22,918 nucleotides of DNA from CAZJBP01 sp964544115 (GTDB lineage Bacteria; Verrucomicrobiota; Kiritimatiellia; UBA8416; JADHWI01): positions 1-22,918 of the forward strand of contig CAZJBP010000045.1 in NCBI GenBank assembly GCA_964544115.1, in the 5' to 3' direction. Positions 14,255 to 21,571 of the stretch are shown piece after piece. Numbering within the stretch: position 1 is the stretch's first letter; each line of letters opens with the position of its first letter. The notes under the pieces are model-generated. The model was not told the DNA's origin, searched no databases, and saw only the letters and a program-made list of their open reading frames with translations. Both the position numbers and the translations under genes were made by a program.

Positions 14255-16519
14255 ATGCGAAAGCACATTGCATCTCTCCTGGCTGCCGCTGCCCTGTCGG
14301 GTTGCGGAAGCGCCGAGTCGCCCCGGTCAGTCGGTCGTGTGGACCTGTTGACGAGCCTGCACGATCTGACCAACGTCGCAGCTTTCGCTAGAGCGCCTGC
14401 GTGGCGCGAAGCCATGATTTCGACCTTCGATCGCACGGGAGGCAACGACGACTGGTCGACGCCTCAAGCTCTTGGCCCGAATGGTGAGTGGGTGATCGCC
14501 GACCTGAAGGGCCCTGGCGAAGTCTCCCGAATCTGGGCGACAAGCGTCGGTGTGACCGAGTGGCAATTCTATTTCGACGGCGAATCTCATCCTCGAATCA
14601 GGTGCAGCGGAGCGGGGCTTTTTGGAAGGGAGAGCCCTTTCAGTCCGCCCCTCTGCGACATCTTGAGCAGCGGCTCATACTGTTATCTTCCCATCCCCTA
14701 CGGAAAGTCGCTACGGATTGTTGGATTGACCTCGCCATTTACGGCCTCTTCTCGGCGATACTATCACGTGAATTACAGTACGTACCGCGATGGCGTCAAC
14801 GTGACATCATTCCCCCCTGAGCTGTCAGGCAAGGAGAACGCCGCACTGGATGCTGCGCACGGTGCATGGTCGTCGTCGATGGCGCGCCCTCTTGCACCCC
14901 GCCCCGAAGTCGGGTCAGCAGAAGTCGATCGTGGGGGAACCGCGGTGCTGCTGGACCGGCGTGGCGCCGGTACGGTGGAGGAACTGACCCTCCGGACCTC
15001 CCCCTCGGGTGAGGGGTCTGTGGATGAGGCCCGGTTGCTGCGCGACCTCGTGCTGGAGGCCTATTGGGACGGCAGCCGATCTCCGAGTGTGCAGGTTCCG
15101 CTCGGGGACTTCTTCTGCCAGGCGTTGTTCACCCGCGATTTCGGGTCCCTTCCCATGGTGTCCTCGAACGGGTGGATGACGTGCCGGTTTCCGATGCCAT
15201 TCCGCACGTCCGCCAGGATTGCCGTACGGAATGACGCGGCACACAGCGCGCGGGTCGAGTGGGGCGTCCGCGTCGCGCTGGCAGACGCCGCCACGCCCCG
15301 TCGCTACTTTCACGCCCGATGGGGATCCGGGCTGGATGGCCGGCAGCCTCTGACTCTCCTCTCAACCGAGGGCCGGGGACACTTCGTTGGCTGCTACCTC
15401 AATGCCTGGGGGACAGACGGTTCCTGGATGATGCTGGAGGGCGACGAACGCATTCGCGTTGATGGTGAGGCAACGCCATCCTGGCAGGGAACGGGCCTGG
15501 AGGATTACTTTAATGGCGCCTGGTACTACATGGGTATCTTCGACCGGCCGCTGCACGGGCTGCTGGAGAAGTCTGCCATGCGGACGGCCCAGTACCGCTG
15601 GCATCTTCTGGACCGCGTCGGTTTTGACAAGCGCATCGATGTTGAGTTCGAGTTCGGGCAAGACAACATCTCGCCCGGGTATATGTCCGCGGCGGCCTAC
15701 TGGTACCAGGACCGTCCTGTGCCGGCCAACAGCCGGATTCCGCCCCCGCCCGGACGCGTGCCGCCGCAGGACCGGATCATGGCGGCGGCTGTCATGGCGC
15801 ACCTTTTCGAGTTTGAACGTCTCGGCCGTCCTGACGAGGCGCTGGCCCGCTGCCGCTATTACGCGGAGGCGTGCCGGCCTTTCGGCATGGAGGGCATCCT
15901 GAACCTGCGCGCAGCCGCCTATAGGGAGGCGATCGACGGCATCGCCGCCGCCCGCCTTGAGTATGCCTCCACCCGCAAGCAGTCTCCCGGAACGGCAGAA
16001 GCCGCCCAGGCGGATGCGCTGCTGTGGTTCCACGACAGCCCGACGAACGCACTCCTCGGCACGCACGTCAACGGCCGGTACAAACTCTACCTCGATGGCA
16101 ACCTCGTTGCGGAGGGCGATCATCCGCAGGACCTGAAAGTCGCCCGGCTTATCCTGCCGCCCGGCAACCACGAGTTTGCCGCCGAGGTCACACCGACCCG
16201 CGCCGATGCCTGGTTCTCGATGTGCCTGCGCACTCACGTCACCAACCTATTGACCGATGCCCAGTGGGAGCGGGTCGCCACGCGGCCGCCGGACTGGCCG
16301 CTGACGGCGGGGGCGGCCTGGACCCCGGTGGCTCCTTTCAGTGGTGCCGACATGTTGCCGCGTATCGGGTTCTGGCAGTTTTCTCCCAATGCGTTTGTCG
16401 GGGTGCAGTCGGGCATCCAACTCCTGAGGCCGTGGCTTGGTTGGCCGGCGGAGAGGCAACGGGCGACGGCGTTTGTGCGCCGGCGGTTTAGCGTGCCTTC
16501 GTCGACCACCGGGCGTTAA
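14255..16519 (+). CDS. DUF2961 / GH172-type lipoprotein
   Basis: The 754-residue product starts MRKHIASLLAAAALSGC, a lipoprotein signal with lipobox LSGC and lipidated Cys17, so it should be membrane-anchored outside the cytoplasm. The DUF2961 core runs from about residue 50 to 500: GEVSRIWATS, the hallmark WQGTGLEDYFNGAWYY, and LYHGLLEK-like text. Glu395 (in MLEGDE) and Glu416 (in GLEDYF) are 21 residues apart, the spacing I recall for the two catalytic glutamates of characterised GH172 fructofuranosidases. The remaining C-terminal part includes a second beta-rich domain (NGRYKLYLDGNLVAEGDHPQ). GH172 enzymes cleave alpha-fructofuranosides or arabinofuranosides. ATG 14255 was chosen because the in-frame GTG at 14219 would spoil the signal peptide. 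Substrate here is unknown. Confidence 0.88.
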   Translation: MRKHIASLLAAAALSGCGSAESPRSVGRVDLLTSLHDLTNVAAFARAPAWREAMISTFDRTGGNDDWSTPQALGPNGEWVIADLKGPGEVSRIWATSVGVTEWQFYFDGESHPRIRCSGAGLFGRESPFSPPLCDILSSGSYCYLPIPYGKSLRIVGLTSPFTASSRRYYHVNYSTYRDGVNVTSFPPELSGKENAALDAAHGAWSSSMARPLAPRPEVGSAEVDRGGTAVLLDRRGAGTVEELTLRTSPSGEGSVDEARLLRDLVLEAYWDGSRSPSVQVPLGDFFCQALFTRDFGSLPMVSSNGWMTCRFPMPFRTSARIAVRNDAAHSARVEWGVRVALADAATPRRYFHARWGSGLDGRQPLTLLSTEGRGHFVGCYLNAWGTDGSWMMLEGDERIRVDGEATPSWQGTGLEDYFNGAWYYMGIFDRPLHGLLEKSAMRTAQYRWHLLDRVGFDKRIDVEFEFGQDNISPGYMSAAAYWYQDRPVPANSRIPPPPGRVPPQDRIMAAAVMAHLFEFERLGRPDEALARCRYYAEACRPFGMEGILNLRAAAYREAIDGIAAARLEYASTRKQSPGTAEAAQADALLWFHDSPTNALLGTHVNGRYKLYLDGNLVAEGDHPQDLKVARLILPPGNHEFAAEVTPTRADAWFSMCLRTHVTNLLTDAQWERVATRPPDWPLTAGAAWTPVAPFSGADMLPRIGFWQFSPNAFVGVQSGIQLLRPWLGWPAERQRATAFVRRRFSVPSSTTGR

Positions 16520-16582
16520 GGCGAGGCTGAGAATCGGACTTTCTCCGGCACGGCCGGCATGGCATACTCGGAGCCATTCGAG

Positions 16583-17524
16583 ATGAACAAACGGCTGATT
16601 ACCATCATAGTGCCGACGTTTAACGAAGAAGAGAACGTCGGCCCCCTGCATGAAGCGGTTGTGCGGGTGCTTTCGCCTCTGGCGGAGCACTACGATCGCG
16701 AGCTGCTGTTTGTGGATGACGGCAGCCGGGACGGGACGGTCGAGCGGCTGCGCGCAATCGCGCGTATGGATCCCGGCGTCCGCGTCATTCGCTTCAGCCG
16801 GAACTTTGGTCATCAGGCCGCGCTGACCGCAGGACTGGAGGCCGCCCGCGGTGACGCCATTGTGACGATGGACTGCGATCTCCAGGACCCGCCCGAGCTG
16901 CTGCTGCCGATGATCCGCAAATGGGAAGAGGGTAGCCGGATCGTCTACGCGCGGCGGCGCTCGCGCGAGGATCGGCCGTTCAAAAAATGGACGGCCGAAG
17001 TCTACTACCGCCTGCTCTCACGCGTGTCAGAGGTGGACATCCCCCGGCAGGTCGGAGATTTCCGCCTCATCGACCGCGTGGTTCTGGCCAACCTGATCCG
17101 GTTGGGCGAGCACTCGCGCTACCTGCGCGGGATGGTGGCGTGGCTCGGGTTCCGCCATGACTACGTCGACTTCGACCGCCCGGAGCGGATTCATGGCGAG
17201 ACGCACTACCCCCTGCGCAAGATGCTGCGCTTCGCTATGGACGGGCTGCTGAGCTTTTCCTTCTCGCCGCTGCGGATCGCGCTGTGGGTGGGTGTGGTGT
17301 CGATTGCCTCATCGGGCGCGTTTCTAGCCTACATGCTGTATGACCATTTCATCCGCCACGTACCCTATCCGCTGTTCAAGTGGCTGACGGTCATCGTGTT
17401 CGGCTTCGTCGGCGCGCAGTTCATTCTTCTGTGGATCCTGGGCGAGTACATCGGGCGCATCTACGGTGAGGTGCGTCAGCGGCCGCTGTTTGTCATCGAA
17501 GAAACCATAGGCGCGGCGCCATGA
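16583..17524 (+). CDS. GtrB/DPM1-like polyprenyl-phosphate glycosyltransferase (GT2)
   Basis: The 313-residue product starts MNKRLITIIVPTFNEEENV. It has the GT2 motifs FVDDGSRDGT (D45, D46) and TMDCDLQDPPE (D97, D99), and FGHQAALTAGLEAARGD in between. Two C-terminal membrane segments (ALWVGVVSIASSGAFLAYML from about 230, VIVFGFVGAQFILLWILGEY from about 266) and a terminal IGRIYGEVRQRP match GtrB, ArnC and CsbB. These load a sugar from a nucleotide donor onto undecaprenyl phosphate at the cytoplasmic face. ATG 16583 has GGAG 9 bases upstream, better than the ATG at 16559. It lies with the YfhO-like gene and the lipoprotein. No GtrA/GtcA flippase is adjacent. The family is firm; sugar is not deducible. 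Confidence 0.9.
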   Translation: MNKRLITIIVPTFNEEENVGPLHEAVVRVLSPLAEHYDRELLFVDDGSRDGTVERLRAIARMDPGVRVIRFSRNFGHQAALTAGLEAARGDAIVTMDCDLQDPPELLLPMIRKWEEGSRIVYARRRSREDRPFKKWTAEVYYRLLSRVSEVDIPRQVGDFRLIDRVVLANLIRLGEHSRYLRGMVAWLGFRHDYVDFDRPERIHGETHYPLRKMLRFAMDGLLSFSFSPLRIALWVGVVSIASSGAFLAYMLYDHFIRHVPYPLFKWLTVIVFGFVGAQFILLWILGEYIGRIYGEVRQRPLFVIEETIGAAP

Positions 17525-17623
17525 ATGCCTTGGCGTCCGCAGGCGCGCTCCACCGCCGCTACCGCGAAGCGCCACCGTTTATGCCGGCCGTTGCGACTGG
17601 ACGGTCGGGACCAACCTAGTGCA

Positions 17624-18904
17624 ATGATCTACCTCGTCTCCTTCTACTACCCTCCCGAAGCCACGCCGGGCGCAACCCGGTTCAGTCATCTGGCCCGTAT
17701 ACTCTGCGCGAAGTACGGCCATCAGCAGGTCCGTGTGGTGACGGGTCGGCCGAACTACCCACACGGCATCCTTCCTCGGGAGTTCCGGTGGCGCATCTTC
17801 AAGCGGACCACGGGCCGGTGGGGGGAAACGGTTCATCATCTTTACGAAATACCCGCCCCATTCAAGGGCCTCTACCGAAAGACGCTCGGCATGCTCTCCT
17901 TTGGCGTCAGCGCGTTCGCCTATTTCCTGTTCGCACCGCGGGAGAGGAACGACCTCGTCATTGTGACGTCCGGGCCGATCTTCCCGGCATATGCGATCCA
18001 CCTCGCGTCGTTAATTCGCCGCTTCCGGTACGTCGTCGACGTCCGCGATCTCTGGCCCCAGATTGTTGCCGGAATGGGCTTCCTGAATGACCTGGGCTTC
18101 GCCTACCGGCAACTGATGCGCTGGTCCGATGCAGTTTATCGCCGCGCCGTGCTCGCCATCGGCACCACGGAGGGCATCTGCGACTATATCCGTACCGCTC
18201 GCACCTCAGGCGCCGTGGCCCTGGTCTACAACCCTGTGGATACCGACGCTTTTTCTCCTATCCCGCCGGATCAGATCCAGCGCTTTCGCGCCCAGCACCC
18301 GGATGTCTTTGGCCGGCATTCCGGCCCCGTTCTCCTCTACTCGGGAAGCTTCAGCGTCACGATCGATCCCCTTCAGATCCTCCGGGCTGTCACCAGCATC
18401 CCAGCGTCCCTCGATCCGTTTACCGTCGTCTTCATCGGTTATGGCGAGCAGTTGGCCGACATGGAGGGGTATGTCCATGCCCACGGGTTGCACGACCGGG
18501 TCGCGATTCTGCCGTTCATGGATCGCCAGCAGCTCGCCCAGTACATAAACGCTGCGGACGCGTGCATCTCCTGCACCAATCCCTCGGACATCAACAAGAT
18601 CGCGATTCCCACGAAATTGATCGAGTATCTTGCGTGCAATAAGTTCCTGATTCTCGCCCTGGCCACTCCCTTCGCCGACGAGCTGGCGCGTCAGGGCCAT
18701 GCCCTGGTCTCGGCGCCGGGTGACGCCGGTGGATTGGCGGGTCGGATGGCCCAATTCCTGGAGCATCGGGGAGAGTTCATCCGACACGTGGAGTCCAGAG
18801 CTTTCGCTGTCGATAGGTTCTCACTGAATCGCTTCACCGATCGCATCCTCTCCTGCCTAGCCCCCCACATGGCGCCGGCGCGGGAACCATCAACCTTTGG
18901 GTGA
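17624..18904 (+). CDS. WbuB/WcaI-like glycosyltransferase (GT4)
   Basis: From ATG 17624 the product is 426 residues beginning MIYLVSFYYPPEATPGATRF, typical of WbuB-like enzymes, some of which transfer N-acetyl-fucosamine. Further hallmarks are VTGRPNYPHGILP, RNDLVIVTSGPIFPAYAIHL, RYVVDVRDLWPQ and IGTTEGICDYI, then VALVYNPVDTDAF, LLYSGSFSVTIDP and a GT4 donor-binding part (ISCTNPSDINKIAIPTKLIE). The frame continues up to an ATG at 17525 immediately after the GT2 stop, but that 33-residue extension is basic and unlike the family, so I prefer 17624. The stop overlaps the start region of the next gene. A role in repeat-unit assembly is inferred. Confidence 0.88.
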   Translation: MIYLVSFYYPPEATPGATRFSHLARILCAKYGHQQVRVVTGRPNYPHGILPREFRWRIFKRTTGRWGETVHHLYEIPAPFKGLYRKTLGMLSFGVSAFAYFLFAPRERNDLVIVTSGPIFPAYAIHLASLIRRFRYVVDVRDLWPQIVAGMGFLNDLGFAYRQLMRWSDAVYRRAVLAIGTTEGICDYIRTARTSGAVALVYNPVDTDAFSPIPPDQIQRFRAQHPDVFGRHSGPVLLYSGSFSVTIDPLQILRAVTSIPASLDPFTVVFIGYGEQLADMEGYVHAHGLHDRVAILPFMDRQQLAQYINAADACISCTNPSDINKIAIPTKLIEYLACNKFLILALATPFADELARQGHALVSAPGDAGGLAGRMAQFLEHRGEFIRHVESRAFAVDRFSLNRFTDRILSCLAPHMAPAREPSTFG

Positions 18905-18909
18905 GTCAT

Positions 18910-19992
18910 ATGGAATCACAACTTGCTGTTCTGTCCGTCGTAGGCGCTCGCCCCCAGTTTATTAAGGCTTCTGTTGTGAGCCGGGCTCTTTCCGCCGCAG
19001 GGGTACAGGAGCGAATGGTTCACACCGGCCAGCACTACGACCGGGCCATGTCAGCTGTGTTCTTCGACGAGCTCGGATTGCGCGCTCCGGATGTAGACCT
19101 GGGGGTCGGATCCGGCACGCATGCCGAGCAGACGGGCCTGTCGATGCAGCGCTTGGAACCCGTCTGCCGTGACATTCGCCCTGATGTTGTTCTGGTCTAC
19201 GGCGACACCAACGCCACGCTCGCCGGTGCGCTGGTTGCAGCCAAGATGAACATCCGGCTCGCCCACGTGGAGGCAGGACTGCGAAGCTTTGACCGATCCA
19301 TGCCCGAGGAAGTCAACCGCGTCCTGACTGACCACGTGTCATCGTGGCTCTTCTGCCCGACCGAAGTCGCCGTCAGCAACCTCCGTGCAGAAGGAATCGC
19401 GGAAGGCGTATTCAATACTGGGGACGTGATGTATGACGCCGTCCTTGCCTTTGCGTCCAAGGCGCGTGAAGAAAGCCAAATCTTGGACTCGCTGCGCCTC
19501 CGAGAGGGAGGCTTTGTCCTGGCGACCATTCATAGGGACTTTAATACCGACAATCCCCAGCGTTTGCGGGCGATTCTGGACGCGCTGAACCAGATGGATT
19601 GTCAGGTGGTTCTGCCCGCCCATCCACGCCTCACGAAGTGTATGAGGGCCGCTGGGGTGCCTAACCCGCACCGGGGCTCGCTTCGGATCGTGGATCCAGT
19701 GGGCTACCTGGACATGGTTCGGCTGGAAGCGGCCGCGCGCGTCATCGTCACCGACAGCGGAGGCGTGCAGAAGGAAGCGTATTTCCATCGGGTGCCATGT
19801 GTCACGGTGCGCCCCTCAACCGAATGGGTGGAGACCGTAGCGCAGGGCTGGAATCAACTGGTCGATGCAGATGAGGCCGGAATTCTCTCGGCAGTCAGGA
19901 ATGCCACTCCTCCGTCAATCCCTTCCGGCAACCCGTATGGGGACGGCACCAGCGCAAGACGGATCGCTGAGATCATCTCCAAGGCGAGGTGA
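18910..19992 (+). CDS. wbpI: UDP-sugar 2-epimerase, WbpI/WlbD type
   Basis: The 360-residue product starts MESQLAVLSVVGARPQFIKASVVSRAL. The RPQFIKA signature is characteristic of WbpI/WlbD, whereas WecB has RPEAIK-like text. Other motifs are HTGQHYDRAMS, VVLVYGDTNATLAGALVAAK, HVEAGLRSFDRSMPEEVNR and DSGGVQKEAYF, all matching the non-hydrolysing 2-epimerase fold. It would convert UDP-GlcNAc3NAcA to UDP-ManNAc3NAcA, completing the pathway begun by the genes at 197 and 1163. ATG 18910 follows GGTGAG closely; the GTG at 18901 that overlaps the previous stop is an alternative. This gene is about 17 kb from its pathway partners. A UDP-GlcNAc 2-epimerase role is the main alternative. Confidence 0.88.
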   Translation: MESQLAVLSVVGARPQFIKASVVSRALSAAGVQERMVHTGQHYDRAMSAVFFDELGLRAPDVDLGVGSGTHAEQTGLSMQRLEPVCRDIRPDVVLVYGDTNATLAGALVAAKMNIRLAHVEAGLRSFDRSMPEEVNRVLTDHVSSWLFCPTEVAVSNLRAEGIAEGVFNTGDVMYDAVLAFASKAREESQILDSLRLREGGFVLATIHRDFNTDNPQRLRAILDALNQMDCQVVLPAHPRLTKCMRAAGVPNPHRGSLRIVDPVGYLDMVRLEAAARVIVTDSGGVQKEAYFHRVPCVTVRPSTEWVETVAQGWNQLVDADEAGILSAVRNATPPSIPSGNPYGDGTSARRIAEIISKAR

Positions 19993-20123
19993 TCGCACTC
20001 GGTCCACGCTGGATCCTGCACGATGCCCCAGGGCGCCATCACCTGCCCGTCATATGCTTGCACTGGAGTGCGCGCCGGGTTATCAAGACTCACGTTCAAG
20101 GGTGCGTTCACGGAATGAGACAA

Positions 20124-20132
20124 GAGGAGAGG
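20124..20132 (+). promoter_or_regulatory. Strong ribosome binding site GAGGAGAGG
   Basis: The purine-rich GAGGAGAGG ends 6 bases before ATG 20139. It fixes this start for the secreted protein and rules out in-frame codons upstream, which would put peptide before the signal sequence. Confidence 0.8.
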
Positions 20133-20138
20133 TGTGAT

Positions 20139-21275
20139 ATGAGTAGGAGATCCGCGCTATTTGGGATAGGCCCCGCCGTGGCAGTGCTCGCAGCGTTGAC
20201 GCTGGCGACGGTCTCTCTCGCACAGGACTCGCTTGAGACGCTGAAGGCGATGAGCGAGAAGGGCAAAGCCGCACTCGACGCGGAACGGGAGACCGCGTGT
20301 GCCGAGGCCATGCGCAGCTACTCGAACGCTCTGTCCGAGGCTCACGATCGCTACCAGAAGAAAGGGGATCTGACCGGTGTCGTGGCATGTCGAGCCGAAC
20401 GTGCGCGGCTGGCTGAGTCAGGAGCGCTGCCCGCGAAGTCCGAGCCCGGATGTCCGGAACTCATCGTCGCTGCGCAGCTTCGCTGTAGCAAGGCGACCGC
20501 TGAGGCAGAGACCTTGCACGACAAGAAGCTGGCGGAACTCTGGGAAACGTATGCAAAGCGTCTGACCGACCTTAAGCGGGAGTTGGTTCGGCAGAACATG
20601 ATTGATGCGGCCATGGATGTTGAGAACGTGCTGAAGGGGGTTGAGTTCCTGCTCGCGTCCAGAGAAGTGCTGGCGGCGACCGAGAAGCCCGCCCCGGAAG
20701 AGTCAACAAAGAAGCCGCGGCTGAGTAAGTGGACCTTCGACGGCAAGGATGTGAGGATGTTTTCCTCGGAGGGGACAGGCGAGTGGATGGAAAAGAGCGG
20801 GTGCCTAACGGTGGCATCTTTCGGTGCCGGCAAAGGCTGGCACGGTCCCGAAGCTCGCAAGACCGTCAGGCCTCAGCGAGACTTCACGCTAACAGGAACC
20901 ATCAACTACCAGAGCGCGGGTGCTGAGATCGGTCGGATCCTTCTCGGCGTCGTTCTGGCCGACGGTCGCCGCTACGCTGTTGTTGTGGGTGATCAGCACA
21001 CAGATACCGTTGAATGTTTCTGGCGTGTCCAGAATGGCGACAAGTCCGCCACCGAGACCAAGGTCAAGTACGCGGGGGAGTTGATTGCCGGGCAACCGAT
21101 GACGGTTAGCCGCAAGGGCGACACGCTAAGGTGTCTTGTCGGGGGTGTCACGCTAGTCGAGATGGGCGGAGTCACAACATCCCAACTGACGGAGATCTTT
21201 GTCGCCATCGAACGGTTTGAGAACTATCCGCCGCTGACTCGTGCAGAGGTGTTGGATCTCACCTTGGCCGAATAG
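20139..21275 (+). CDS. Secreted protein with two helical repeats and a beta-sandwich-like C-terminus
   Basis: The 378-residue product has a signal peptide with probable cleavage after SLA (residue 28). Residues about 30-180 are charged and alpha-helical and contain two imperfectly related units: RYQKKGDLTGVVACRAERAR and KRELVRQNMIDAAMDVENVL, each a Tyr/Lys-containing helix followed by a turn and a second helix ending in an acidic-basic stretch. The last 170 residues are beta-rich (WTFDGKDVRMFSSEGTGEW, FTLTGTINYQSAGAEIG, RYAVVVGDQHTDTV) and resemble concanavalin-like DUF1080-type domains. I associate this combination with secreted PVC proteins of unknown function. It is preceded by a 146-base spacer and a strong ribosome binding site. 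No enzyme residues can be pointed out. Confidence 0.7.
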   Translation: MSRRSALFGIGPAVAVLAALTLATVSLAQDSLETLKAMSEKGKAALDAERETACAEAMRSYSNALSEAHDRYQKKGDLTGVVACRAERARLAESGALPAKSEPGCPELIVAAQLRCSKATAEAETLHDKKLAELWETYAKRLTDLKRELVRQNMIDAAMDVENVLKGVEFLLASREVLAATEKPAPEESTKKPRLSKWTFDGKDVRMFSSEGTGEWMEKSGCLTVASFGAGKGWHGPEARKTVRPQRDFTLTGTINYQSAGAEIGRILLGVVLADGRRYAVVVGDQHTDTVECFWRVQNGDKSATETKVKYAGELIAGQPMTVSRKGDTLRCLVGGVTLVEMGGVTTSQLTEIFVAIERFENYPPLTRAEVLDLTLAE

Positions 21276-21289
21276 GCGTATGCGCGTCG

Positions 21290-21510
21290 GACCTACCGAT
21301 CGCAAAGGGCCGCGTCGCGGGACAGGTACGCACGTGTAGGGCGGCGCTCTCCAAGAGCCAGCCCCGGTGCGGGGTGCACTGAAACGGACGCACTGAAATG
21401 GAGACCCCGCGTTCGCCGTTCGGCCTGTCGCGCCGCTTGGCCTCGCGCAATTCGGCCTTGTAATCCGTGGTTCCTTTCTGACAAAGCTTGGACAGTTGCT
21501 CGGAGGGTGT
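21290..21510. repeat. Probable dispersed-repeat remnant in the spacer between the two secreted protein genes
   Basis: The roughly 300-base gap has no convincing gene. It holds the hairpin GCTCT-CCA-AGAGC (21346-21358), the hairpin CCCCG-GTG-CGGGG (21362-21374) and a near-perfect 13-base direct repeat, GCACTGAAACGGA (21376-21388) and GCACTGAAATGGA (21390-21402). The words GTAGGGCGGCGCTCTCC and AATCCGTGGTTCC resemble intergenic repeats I have seen repeatedly in environmental PVC genomes, but copy number cannot be tested here. Minus-strand open frames cross it without a start or family. Confidence 0.45.
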
Positions 21511-21571
21511 GTCGTTCGCTGCATCTCGGGTCTCCGAGCGTCTGTCTGCGTCAAGAGAGTGGGGGTGTGTT

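Noticed and set aside
16530..16548. Inverted repeat GAGAA/TTCTC before the GT2 gene
   Set aside because: Only five pairs with a 7-base loop and no T-run; expected by chance.
17525..17623. N-terminal extension of the WbuB-like glycosyltransferase
   Set aside because: The 33 added residues are basic and unlike the family; the GT-B fold begins at the ATG at 17624. Not fully excluded.
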